Of a stretch of 20,353 nucleotides of DNA, positions 1 to 6,920 are shown in pieces. The notes beneath the pieces were generated by a model that was not told where the DNA came from, did no database searches, and saw only the letters and a program-made list of their open reading frames with translations. Both the position numbers and the translations under genes were made by a program. The stretch is from the NCBI GenBank assembly GCA_019246455.1, contig JAFAQJ010000224.1:1-20353 (forward strand), in the 5' to 3' direction. Numbering within the stretch: position 1 is the stretch's first letter; the number at the start of each line of letters is the position of its first letter. The DNA is from Pseudolabrys sp. (GTDB lineage: Bacteria > Pseudomonadota > Alphaproteobacteria > Rhizobiales > Xanthobacteraceae).

Positions 1-565
1 GAAAGTCGAGCGCAATGGCTGATGTGACGGGGAATGTGGCGGCGAATACCGCCATCGGCAAACTCGAGGCGAGCATACTCGAGACTGCCACCACCAGCAG
101 CATGACGAACAGCATGAACGTGCCCGAGCTTTCGTCGACGCCGACCGGGTGGATGAGGATGAACATCCAGGCGAGGCCGTAAAACAGATCGAGGATGATG
201 AAACGCAAACGCCAGCGCCGCGCCTGCACTTCGTTCGGTGTTTCGGCCAGGAATTGCCGGCATTTGGTGATGATGACGGCGTGAATGACGAGCACCGAGG
301 CTGTCCAAGAGCCCGCGGCCACGGCGCCCGTCCACAGGCTCGAAAGAAAGCCGATCGTCGCCACGAGCAGCAGGATGACCAGCGACGCCGAAAGGCGGTT
401 CTGGGCGTATTGGCGCAGCAGCTCGAGATCGAAAACCGGTCGCGTGCCGGTGGTCGAGATCAGCCGATCGCGGGCGTCGCGCACGTATTGCGCTGCGAGG
501 CGCCGGCGCACCGGCGAACTCTCGGACGGCACCGCGAGGTCGGGCTTCTCGTTAGAAATTGTCAT
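1..565 (-). CDS. Probable sensor histidine kinase, N-terminal membrane part (partial)
   Basis: The reading frame starts at the ATG complementary to 563-565 and stays open to the left edge, giving the first 188 residues of a longer protein. A polar N-terminus of about 55 residues (containing AAQYVRDARDRL and TGTRPVFD) is followed by four hydrophobic segments near residues 60-78, 82-100, 121-140 and 150-180. From memory, this arrangement resembles the membrane sensor part of Rhizobiales histidine kinases of the PleC/PdhS-like type, whose PAS-like, HisKA and HATPase domains would follow beyond the window. No catalytic domain is visible here, so the kinase call is by resemblance only. What is seen directly is a multi-pass membrane protein. 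No strong ribosome binding site precedes the ATG. The gene is divergent from the GST gene at 732. Confidence 0.6.
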   Translation of the reverse strand, partial: MTISNEKPDLAVPSESSPVRRRLAAQYVRDARDRLISTTGTRPVFDLELLRQYAQNRLSASLVILLLVATIGFLSSLWTGAVAAGSWTASVLVIHAVIITKCRQFLAETPNEVQARRWRLRFIILDLFYGLAWMFILIHPVGVDESSGTFMLFVMLLVVAVSSMLASSLPMAVFAATFPVTSAIALDF

Positions 566-731
566 TACTACGCGACTTGACGTGGAACTTTGGCCCAACG
601 TCTCGCAAAAACCTTAAGGGGAAGCTTAAGAGGGAATGAAAATCAGTGGTTAAGGGATGTTAACGAGCCCTTTGACACAGTTTTTTTGACATGTTCGGCT
701 GACCCCTCAGGCGGTGAGGCGGGGTTTTTCA
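566..731. promoter_or_regulatory. Divergent intergenic region with four TTAA motifs and two TTGACA hexamers
   Basis: This 166-base gap separates the divergent kinase-like gene and the GST gene, so it must hold both promoters. TTAA occurs at 614-617, 626-629, 650-653 and 660-663. The pairs are spaced 8 and 6 bases apart, not the 7 of the CtrA consensus TTAA-N7-TTAA. Two TTGACA hexamers lie at 672-677 and 686-691, but neither has a convincing -10 partner at 16-18 bases. I therefore mark it as the regulatory region without assigning a specific promoter. Confidence 0.3.
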
Positions 732-1343
732 GTGAAACTTTACGACAGCAAGATGGCGCCCAATCCGCGGCGCGTGCGCATCTATCTAGCGGAGAAGGGC
801 ATCGAAGTGCCAACCGAGCAGGTCGACATGATGAAAGGCGAGCACAAGACCGCTCAGTACACTGCAATCAACGCCTTGCAGCGCATGCCCGCCCTCGTCC
901 TCGACGACGGCACGATCATCACCGAATCCATCGCCATTTGTCGTTACTTCGAAGCCCAGCGACCCAATCCGCCGATGTTCGGCACCGATCCAAAAGACAT
1001 CTCGTTGGTCGAAATGTGGAACAGACGCTGCGAGATCAACCTGCTGCTGGCCGTGGCCAACGTTTTTCGCCACCTGCATCCGGCCATGAAGGAGCTCGAA
1101 GTGCCACAAATCGCTGCGTGGGGCGAGGCCAACAAGCCGCGCGTAGTTGATTTCCTTAAAATTCTCAACGAGCAGCTTGGCAAGCATAAATTCGTCGCGG
1201 GCGATCGCTATACCGTCGCCGACATCACCGCACAGGTGGCGGTTGATTTCCTTAAGCCTGCCCGGATTCCGGTGCCAGATGAACTTACGAACGTGAAACG
1301 CTGGCATGCCGAAGTGTCGGCGCGGCCGACCGCGAAGGCGTGA
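732..1343 (+). CDS. Glutathione S-transferase family protein
   Basis: A 203-residue cytosolic protein of GST fold, predicted to conjugate or reduce substrates with glutathione. The N-terminal thioredoxin-like domain (1-80) starts MKLYDSKMAPNPRRVRI. It has the cis-proline segment RMPAL (P53) and the glutathione gamma-glutamyl-binding motif ESIAICRYF near 65-73. The C-terminal helical domain contains GDRYTVADI near 158, the usual N-capping segment of GST helix 6. I chose the GTG at 732 because it gives the standard GST N-terminus and follows the purine-rich stretch GGCGGGG. An in-frame GTG at 714 would add six unlikely residues. The stop codon directly abuts the ATG of the next gene, so the two are probably translationally coupled. 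The physiological substrate cannot be told from sequence. Confidence 0.9.
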   Translation: MKLYDSKMAPNPRRVRIYLAEKGIEVPTEQVDMMKGEHKTAQYTAINALQRMPALVLDDGTIITESIAICRYFEAQRPNPPMFGTDPKDISLVEMWNRRCEINLLLAVANVFRHLHPAMKELEVPQIAAWGEANKPRVVDFLKILNEQLGKHKFVAGDRYTVADITAQVAVDFLKPARIPVPDELTNVKRWHAEVSARPTAKA

Positions 1344-2087
1344 ATGAAGCTGACGGTCATCGGCTCCGGCGATGCTTTCGGGTCAGGCGGCCGCTCCAAC
1401 ACCTGCTTTTTACTCGACACCGCGAAAAGGCGCATCGTCGTGGATTGCGGGGCATCCGCGCCGCCGGCGCTAAAAAAGCTTGGGGTGGATTTCAATACGG
1501 TCGACGCCGTCATGATTTCGCATCTCCACGGCGACCACTTCGGCGGGCTGCCATTCCTGCTGCTCGATGCGCAATTCCTTGCGAGGCGGGAGCGGCCGCT
1601 GTTGGTCGCCGGTCCGCCTGGTACTCGTGATCGTCTTCACGCCGCGATGGAGGTGTTCTTCCCGAAGTCGACCGGCTCGAAGTGGAAGTTCGCCTGGAGC
1701 GTGCAGGAGATCGAAGTCGGAGTCCCTAGCGAGGTGCTGGGGCACTCAGTCGTCAGCACTGAGACGATCCATCAGTCCGGCGCGCCGTCGACCGCTGTAA
1801 GGATCGATGACGGCGCAAAAAAGTTTTCTTATTCAGGCGATGGCGAGTGGAGCGACGCGCTCATTCCGATCGCGTCGGGCGCCGACCTCTTCGTCTGCGA
1901 TTGCTACGGCTATTCAGGCAAACTGACAGGCCACTTGAGTTGGGAAACGCTCAAAAACAAGCTCGGCGAACTCAACGCAAAGCGCTTGATGATCACACAT
2001 ATGAACCCGACGATGCTTGCGCGCATCGACGAGGCGCGAGCATCCGGCGTGTTGATCGCCGAGGATGGCCTGACGCTCGAGTTCTAG
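1344..2087 (+). CDS. MBL-fold metallo-hydrolase (RNase Z-like architecture)
   Basis: A 247-residue metallo-beta-lactamase-fold enzyme. The metal-binding motif SHLHGDHFGGLP places H60, H62, D64 and H65. Later candidate ligands are a histidine in TIHQSGAPST, the aspartate of YSGDGEW and the histidine of MITHMN. This order (HxHxDH, then H, D, H) resembles the RNase Z / phosphodiesterase branch of the family. The protein lacks the long exosite arm of true RNase Z and is shorter, so it may act on a small phosphodiester or thioester. The start follows the GST stop with zero spacing, with GAAGG at 1334-1338 as ribosome binding site. The stop codon overlaps the stop of the convergent gene on the opposite strand. 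Confidence 0.85.
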   Translation: MKLTVIGSGDAFGSGGRSNTCFLLDTAKRRIVVDCGASAPPALKKLGVDFNTVDAVMISHLHGDHFGGLPFLLLDAQFLARRERPLLVAGPPGTRDRLHAAMEVFFPKSTGSKWKFAWSVQEIEVGVPSEVLGHSVVSTETIHQSGAPSTAVRIDDGAKKFSYSGDGEWSDALIPIASGADLFVCDCYGYSGKLTGHLSWETLKNKLGELNAKRLMITHMNPTMLARIDEARASGVLIAEDGLTLEF

Positions 2088-2956
2088 CGTTCAAGGCGCG
2101 CAAGCAGGCTTGACGTATCCCAACGCTTGCCGCCCATCTTCTGAACTTCCGAATAAAATTGATCGACCAAAGCGGTGACGGGTAGGTTGGCGCCGTTCTT
2201 GCGCGCTTCGCCGAGACAGATGCTCAAGTCCTTGCGCATCCAGTCCACCGCAAACCCGTGATCGAATTTGCCGGCCGCCATCGTCTTGTAGCGGTTTTCC
2301 ATCTGCCAGCTTTGCGCCGCGCCTTTGGAAATTGTTGCAATCAACTTGTCGATATCGAGACCCGCCCGCTTGGCAAAGTGCAGGCCCTCAGAGAGACCTT
2401 GCACCAGGCCGGCGATGCAAATCTGATTGACCATCTTGGCAAGCTGGCCTGCGCCGGGTTTGCCCATCAAGTTGCACGCGCGCGCATAGGACGGCGAGAT
2501 GATCTTTTCAGCGCGCGCGAAGATCGGTTCATCACCGCCGCACATCACTGTGAGGACGCCATTCTCGGCGCCTGCTTGACCACCCGACACGGGTGCATCG
2601 ATGAAGTCGAAGCCGCCCTTCTTTGCAGCGTCGTATAGCTCGCGTGCGATCTCTGCCGACGCGGTGGTGTGATCGACGAAGACGGTTCCCTTGCCCATCG
2701 CCTGGAAGGCACCGTCCTTGCCGAGCGTGACCTCGCGCAGGTCAGCATCGTTGCCGACGCAGCACATGACAAAGTCTTGACCGGCCGCGGCTTCCTTCGC
2801 AGTTTTCGCGCTCTTGCCGCCATGTTGCTTGACCCATTGCTCGGCCTTGGCGGCAGTGCGGTTATAGACGGTAACGTCGTGGCCGCCTTTGTTCTTGAGG
2901 TGTCCTGCCATGGGATAACCCATCACACCGAGACCGAGAAACGCCACCTTCGCCAT
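2084..2956 (-). CDS. NAD(P)-dependent beta-hydroxyacid dehydrogenase (3-hydroxyisobutyrate dehydrogenase-like)
   Basis: A 290-residue soluble oxidoreductase, the usual length for the family. The N-terminal Rossmann domain opens with VAFLGLGVMGYPMAGHL (nucleotide-binding GxGxMG near 8-13). The substrate-binding signature FIDAPVSGGQAGAENG lies near 118-133. The catalytic lysine is K174 in GAGQLAKMVNQI, with N177 following. The family oxidises 3-hydroxyisobutyrate, tartronate semialdehyde-related acids, 4-hydroxybutyrate or similar beta-hydroxyacids. The exact substrate is not decided by these motifs, and I see no valine-degradation neighbours. The start is the ATG at 2956, preceded on the minus strand by a strong GGAGGAAGC ribosome binding site. 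The gene is divergent from the Mrp gene, with 75 bases between starts. Confidence 0.9.
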   Translation of the reverse strand: MAKVAFLGLGVMGYPMAGHLKNKGGHDVTVYNRTAAKAEQWVKQHGGKSAKTAKEAAAGQDFVMCCVGNDADLREVTLGKDGAFQAMGKGTVFVDHTTASAEIARELYDAAKKGGFDFIDAPVSGGQAGAENGVLTVMCGGDEPIFARAEKIISPSYARACNLMGKPGAGQLAKMVNQICIAGLVQGLSEGLHFAKRAGLDIDKLIATISKGAAQSWQMENRYKTMAAGKFDHGFAVDWMRKDLSICLGEARKNGANLPVTALVDQFYSEVQKMGGKRWDTSSLLARLER

Positions 2957-3031
2957 CGCTTCCTCCGAATGCTTTATCTGCGGGCGCCCAATTCCTATAT
3001 GGTGGCGCGCGACAAGGCAAAGGACAGATCG
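2957..3031. promoter_or_regulatory. Short divergent promoter region between the dehydrogenase and Mrp genes
   Basis: These 75 bases lie between two divergent starts and should carry both promoters unless a promoter lies inside a coding region. The minus-strand ribosome binding site GGAGGAAG is just left of the region's midpoint, next to 2957. On the plus strand AAAGGACAG precedes the Mrp ATG. A TATAT at 2997-3001 could serve as part of a -10 element, but I see no matching -35. Nothing else is recognisable. Confidence 0.3.
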
Positions 3032-4171
3032 ATGGCTTTGAGCAAAGATGATGTTTTAGCGGCGCTAACCAACGTGGCCGCGCCCGACGGCAGTGCGTTG
3101 CCGGCGACGGGCTCGCTGTCCGATATTGTCGTGGCCGATGGCAAGGTTTTTTTCTCCCTTACGGTTGACGCTGCCGACGTCAAAGCGTGGGAGCCGGTGA
3201 GGGAGCGCGCCGAGAAAGCCGTACGCGCCGTTCCCGGGGTTGTCTCGGCGATGGTCGCTCTGACCGCCGAACGCGCGCGCGGCGGCGCTGCGCCTCCGCC
3301 CGGTGCCGGCGGTGGACGCGGCGCGCGTCCTGCGCCGCATGGTCACGGTCATGGAGCCGCGCAAGCCGGGATCCCCGGTGTCGATGCGATCATTGCCGTC
3401 GCGTCGGGCAAAGGCGGCGTCGGCAAATCGACCACTGCCGTCAATCTTGCGCTCGGTCTGCGCGACCTTGGTCTCAAAGTCGGATTGCTCGACGCGGATA
3501 TTTACGGCCCATCGATTCCAAAATTGCTGGCAATCAAGGAAAAACCCGAGACCATCGGCGGCACACGGCTCAAGCCGATCGAACGTCACGGCCTTCAGGT
3601 GATGTCGATTGGCTTCCTGATCGAAGAAGAAACTCCGATGATCTGGCGCGGCCCGATGGTGATGTCGGCGATCACGCAGATGTTGCGTGAAGTCGAATGG
3701 GGCAGGCTCGACGTGATGGTTGTCGACATGCCTCCCGGCACCGGCGACGCCCAGCTCACGATGGCGCAGCAGGTACCTTTGAAGGGTGCGGTGATTGTTT
3801 CGACGCCTCAGGATCTCGCACTGATCGACGCGCGGCGTGGCATTGCGATGTTCAAGCGCGTCGATGTGCCGGTGCTCGGTGTTGTCGAAAATATGAGTTA
3901 TTTTGTCTGCCCGAGCTGCGGCACTCGATCAGACATTTTCAGTCATGGCGGCGCGCGGCATGAAGCGCAGCGGCTGGGCGTGCCGTTCCTGGGCGAAGTC
4001 CCGCTCCATATGGCTATCCGTGAAAAGTCCGACGCCGGTCTTCCGGTGGTTGCCAGCGAGCCCACGGGCCCATACGCGGCGATCTATAGAGAGATCGCCG
4101 CTCACGTCCGTGACCAGCTTCAGGGGCCTGCGGGCCAGCGGGCTGCGCCCAAAATTGTGATCGAGGCTTAG
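3032..4171 (+). CDS. apbC: Iron-sulfur cluster carrier, Mrp/NBP35 family ATPase
   Basis: A 379-residue cytosolic P-loop protein that holds and delivers Fe-S clusters to apo-enzymes. The N-terminal MIP18/DUF59 domain covers about 1-80 (ends GVVSAMVALTAE). A Gly/Pro/His-rich linker follows (about 83-112, with HGHGHG). The ATPase domain has the deviant Walker A GKGGVGKST at 126-134 and a Walker B-like VDMPPGTGD at 231-239. The cluster-binding CxxC is C293-P-S-C296 in YFVCPSCG. The ATG at 3032 is preceded by AGGACAG and gives the normal N-terminus; an alternative ATG at 2999 is possible but less likely. The frame stays open far upstream, antisense to the dehydrogenase, which is not coding. The His-rich linker might add metal binding, but that is speculation. 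Confidence 0.93.
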   Translation: MALSKDDVLAALTNVAAPDGSALPATGSLSDIVVADGKVFFSLTVDAADVKAWEPVRERAEKAVRAVPGVVSAMVALTAERARGGAAPPPGAGGGRGARPAPHGHGHGAAQAGIPGVDAIIAVASGKGGVGKSTTAVNLALGLRDLGLKVGLLDADIYGPSIPKLLAIKEKPETIGGTRLKPIERHGLQVMSIGFLIEEETPMIWRGPMVMSAITQMLREVEWGRLDVMVVDMPPGTGDAQLTMAQQVPLKGAVIVSTPQDLALIDARRGIAMFKRVDVPVLGVVENMSYFVCPSCGTRSDIFSHGGARHEAQRLGVPFLGEVPLHMAIREKSDAGLPVVASEPTGPYAAIYREIAAHVRDQLQGPAGQRAAPKIVIEA

Positions 4172-4332
4172 ACTCCCGCCAAATCCCGGAAAACCGCGCC
4201 TGTTGGGCTAAAGTCGAGGTCGAGGGAGCGGAATCCCTTGCACCGCGCGCTGCCACCAAGCATCCTGCCTGCCACGGATCCGTTCGCTGTGGGGCGTAGT
4301 GGAGCATCCGCGTCTAGATGGAGGAACGTTCA

Positions 4333-5421
4333 ATGAAACGACGCCAATTTCTGAAAACGGCCGCGGCGGGGGCCACTGCAACGGTGATCGCCGCGCCTGC
4401 GATCGCGCAAACGTCGCCAAGCTTGCACTGGCGACTGACCGCGAGCTGGCCGAAGTCCCTCGACACGTTATTCGGCTCGTGCGAATCGTTTGCCAAATAC
4501 GTGAGTGAAGCCACCGACGGCAAATTCCAGATTCAGACCTTTGCTGCCGGTGAAATCGTGCCCGGCCTTGCCACGCTCGACGCCGTGCAGAACGGCACTG
4601 TCGAAATGGCGCACACCGCCTACTATTATTACATCGGTAAGGATCCCACCTGGGCGCTGTTCTGCGCGGTACCGTTCGGCCTGAACTCGCGCCAGCAGAA
4701 TGCCTGGTTCAACGAAGGCGACGGACAGAAGCTGATCGACGAATTCGGCGCCAAGTACAACACCTACAATCTCCTGATGGGCAATACCGGCTGCCAGATG
4801 GGCGGTTGGTTCAACAAAGAAATCAAGGAAGCGTCCGACTTCAACGGCATCAAGATGCGCATCGGCGGCTGGGCCGGCAAAACGCTCAGCAAGCTCGGCC
4901 TGATTCCGCAGCAAATTGCCGGCGGCGATATTTATCCGGCGCTCGAGAAGGGCACCATCGACGCGGCAGAATGGGTCGGCCCGTATGACGACGAGAAGCT
5001 CGGCTTCCAAAAGGTCACGAAGTACTACTACTACCCGGGCTGGTGGGAAGGCGGCACGACCAACCACTTGCAGATCAATCTTGCGAAGTGGAACGAACTG
5101 CCGAAGAGCTATCAGTCGATCGTTCGCGCAGCGGCGAGCGCCGTCAACGTCGAACAGACGGCGCGTTACGATGCGCGTAACCCGGCGGCGCTCAAGCGCC
5201 TCGTGGCGGGCGGCGTGCAGTTGCGTCCGTTCCCGCAGAGTGTGATGGAAGCGTGTCTCAAGGCGTCGAATGAAGTGAACGCCGAGACGTCGGCCGCCAA
5301 CCCGTTCTACAAGAAGGTGCTGGACTCGATGCAGGCCTTCAAGAATGACGAATATCTGTGGTGGCAGGTGGCCGAATATACCTTTGACACCTTCCAGATT
5401 CGCTCACGCACACGCGGCTGA
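4333..5421 (+). CDS. TRAP transporter substrate-binding protein, TakP-like (copy 1)
   Basis: A 362-residue periplasmic binding protein (DctP/TAXI-unrelated TRAP family). The N-terminus MKRRQFLKTAAAG is a twin-arginine signal with cleavage likely after AIAQ (about residue 26). This implies Tat export after folding. It matches the 2-oxoacid-binding TakP subgroup: NTGCQMGGWF (Q155), KMRIGG (R176) and AAEWVGPYDDEKLGF (E213, W214). These sit one residue off the Gln/Glu/Trp positions that I recall coordinating the Na+ and carboxylate in Rhodobacter TakP. The start ATG at 4333 has GGAGG 8 bases upstream. The 161-base gap after the Mrp gene shows no clear promoter. A strong terminator follows. No DctQ or DctM membrane subunit is in the window. 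A lactate, pyruvate or keto-acid ligand is inference. Confidence 0.92.
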   Translation: MKRRQFLKTAAAGATATVIAAPAIAQTSPSLHWRLTASWPKSLDTLFGSCESFAKYVSEATDGKFQIQTFAAGEIVPGLATLDAVQNGTVEMAHTAYYYYIGKDPTWALFCAVPFGLNSRQQNAWFNEGDGQKLIDEFGAKYNTYNLLMGNTGCQMGGWFNKEIKEASDFNGIKMRIGGWAGKTLSKLGLIPQQIAGGDIYPALEKGTIDAAEWVGPYDDEKLGFQKVTKYYYYPGWWEGGTTNHLQINLAKWNELPKSYQSIVRAAASAVNVEQTARYDARNPAALKRLVAGGVQLRPFPQSVMEACLKASNEVNAETSAANPFYKKVLDSMQAFKNDEYLWWQVAEYTFDTFQIRSRTRG

Positions 5422-5436
5422 TCAAGCCGAAATTGG

Positions 5437-5471
5437 ATAAGGGCCGGCTGCACGCCGGCCCTTATTTTTTT
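5437..5471 (+). terminator. Rho-independent terminator after the first TRAP binding-protein gene
   Basis: A perfect 12-base-pair stem pairs 5437-5448 with 5454-5465 around a five-base TGCAC loop. The 3' arm runs straight into a T tract (5465-5471). It lies 16 bases after the stop codon. It separates transcription of the two paralogous binding-protein genes, or attenuates read-through between them. Confidence 0.93.
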
Positions 5472-5615
5472 GCGAGCCGCATCTCTTTCCAGTAGCGAGA
5501 ATCCAGTGCACACTGAAGGGTAACCGTGTGCGCCGTCAGGCTTTGCCAGGTAGATGGCGGCTCAGGGGATAAGTCGTGGGCGCAAGCTCCGTACAAAACT
5601 GGGGGAGGAAATCGA

Positions 5616-6710
5616 ATGAAGACCATTAAACGTCGTCAATTTTTGGCTGCGGCAGGCGCCGGCGTCGCCGCGAGCGCGTTGGCCGCTCCGGCGATCGCGC
5701 AATCGGCGCCGACACTGAAGTGGCGTATGCCCTGCAGCTGGCCGAAGTCTCTCGACACGTTGTACGGCGCCGCGGAGGTGATGGCGAAGTACGTCGGCGA
5801 GATGACGGATCAAAAATTCCAGATCCAGGTTTTCGCTGCGGGCGAAATCATTCCGGGTCTGGCCATTGTCGACTCCGTGCAGAACGGCACGGTCGAATGC
5901 GGCCACACCGCCTCGTACTATTATTTCGGAAAGGACCCGACCTTCGGCTTCGGCACGTCCGTGCCGTTCGGGCCTAACGCGCGCCTTAACACCTCATGGT
6001 GGACGCAGGGCGGCGGTTCCGACGTGCTCAATGAGTTTTACAAAAAGTACAATGCCATCGGTCTCGTGGCCGGCAACACCGGCTGTCAGATGGGTGGCTG
6101 GTTCCGCAAGGAGATCAATACGCTCGACGATATCAAGGGCGTGAAGATGCGCATTGGCGGCTGGGCCGGCAAGGTGCTCCAGAAACTCGGCGGCGTGCCG
6201 CAGCAGATCGCCGGTGGTGACATCTACCCGGCGCTGGAGAAGGGCACGATCGATGCGGCGGAATGGGTTGGTCCGTACGACGACGAGAAGCTCGGCTTCT
6301 ACAAGATCGCCCCACACTACTACGCACCGGGTTGGTGGGAAGGCGGCTCGATGCTGTTCGCCTTCGTCAACTTGGACAAATGGAACTCGCTGCCAAAGTC
6401 GTACCAGACGATTCTGGAAGCCGCGGGCCATTATGCAAACAACTGGTGCATGGCGAAATACGACGCCAACAACCCGCAGGCACTGCGTCGCCTTTTGGCG
6501 GGCGGCACCAAGCTGCATGTGTTCTCGCCGGCCATCATGGACGCATCGTACAAAGCGACGATGGAACTGCACGCGGAAGTCGCCAAGGACAACGCGAGCT
6601 TCAAGAAGGTGAATGACTCGATGATGAGCTTCACTAAGAGCGCGTATCAGTGGTGGCAAGTTGCCGAGAACACCTACGACAACTTCATGATGCGCGCGAT
6701 GCGCAGCTAG
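5616..6710 (+). CDS. TRAP transporter substrate-binding protein, TakP-like (copy 2)
   Basis: A 364-residue paralogue of the preceding protein, more than half identical by eye and collinear along its length. It begins MKTIKRRQFLAAAGAG, again a Tat signal, with likely cleavage after AIAQ near residue 29. The ligand-site signature is retained: NTGCQMGGWF (Q158), KMRIGG (R179) and AAEWVGPYDDEKLGF (E216, W217). Differences concentrate in the front of the binding lobes (for example VPFGPNARLNTSWW against VPFGLNSRQQNAWF in copy 1) and near the C-terminus, so the ligand may differ. The ATG at 5616 is chosen for its Tat signal and the strong GGGGGAGGAA at 5601-5610; upstream in-frame codons look non-coding. 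It sits behind the terminator of copy 1 and ahead of its own hairpin. Confidence 0.92.
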   Translation: MKTIKRRQFLAAAGAGVAASALAAPAIAQSAPTLKWRMPCSWPKSLDTLYGAAEVMAKYVGEMTDQKFQIQVFAAGEIIPGLAIVDSVQNGTVECGHTASYYYFGKDPTFGFGTSVPFGPNARLNTSWWTQGGGSDVLNEFYKKYNAIGLVAGNTGCQMGGWFRKEINTLDDIKGVKMRIGGWAGKVLQKLGGVPQQIAGGDIYPALEKGTIDAAEWVGPYDDEKLGFYKIAPHYYAPGWWEGGSMLFAFVNLDKWNSLPKSYQTILEAAGHYANNWCMAKYDANNPQALRRLLAGGTKLHVFSPAIMDASYKATMELHAEVAKDNASFKKVNDSMMSFTKSAYQWWQVAENTYDNFMMRAMRS

Positions 6711-6734
6711 ACGCCGTACTTAACTAAGAATGCG

Positions 6735-6770
6735 GAGCCCCGGAGCGAAAGCTTCGGGGCTCTCCGCTTT
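6735..6770 (+). terminator. Probable terminator after the second TRAP binding-protein gene
   Basis: A 12-base-pair stem pairs 6735-6746 with 6751-6762 and has one G-T wobble. It is capped by a GAAA (GNRA-type) tetraloop. The T run after it is short (CTTT at 6767-6770), so termination may be less efficient than at the hairpin at 5437. It lies 24 bases after the stop codon. Confidence 0.75.
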
Positions 6771-6920
6771 GGGGTCCCTCGCGAGTCGGCGGCAGCCCGG
6801 ATCGTTCGGTGGCTTTTTCGGCACCACCAAATCCTTCGTCATGGCCGATTTGGCCTGGGGTTTGGCCTGGCAGCCCATGGTTAAAGCTCTCTAAACCGGC
6901 CGCCAGTAAAAGTAATTGTC

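Noticed and set aside
614..664. TTAA pairs as CtrA boxes upstream of the kinase-like gene
   Set aside because: The spacings are 8 and 6 bases, not 7, so I list the region as regulatory only.
2669..3031. N-terminal extension of the Mrp reading frame by 121 codons
   Set aside because: It runs antisense through the dehydrogenase gene and does not resemble any Mrp N-terminus; the ATG at 3032 gives the normal MIP18 start.
5994..6659. Minus-strand open frame of about 221 codons opposite the second TRAP gene (and a similar one at 4468-5067 in the first)
   Set aside because: Both mirror the same conserved coding sequence on the plus strand, so their similarity to each other is only a shadow of the paralogy.
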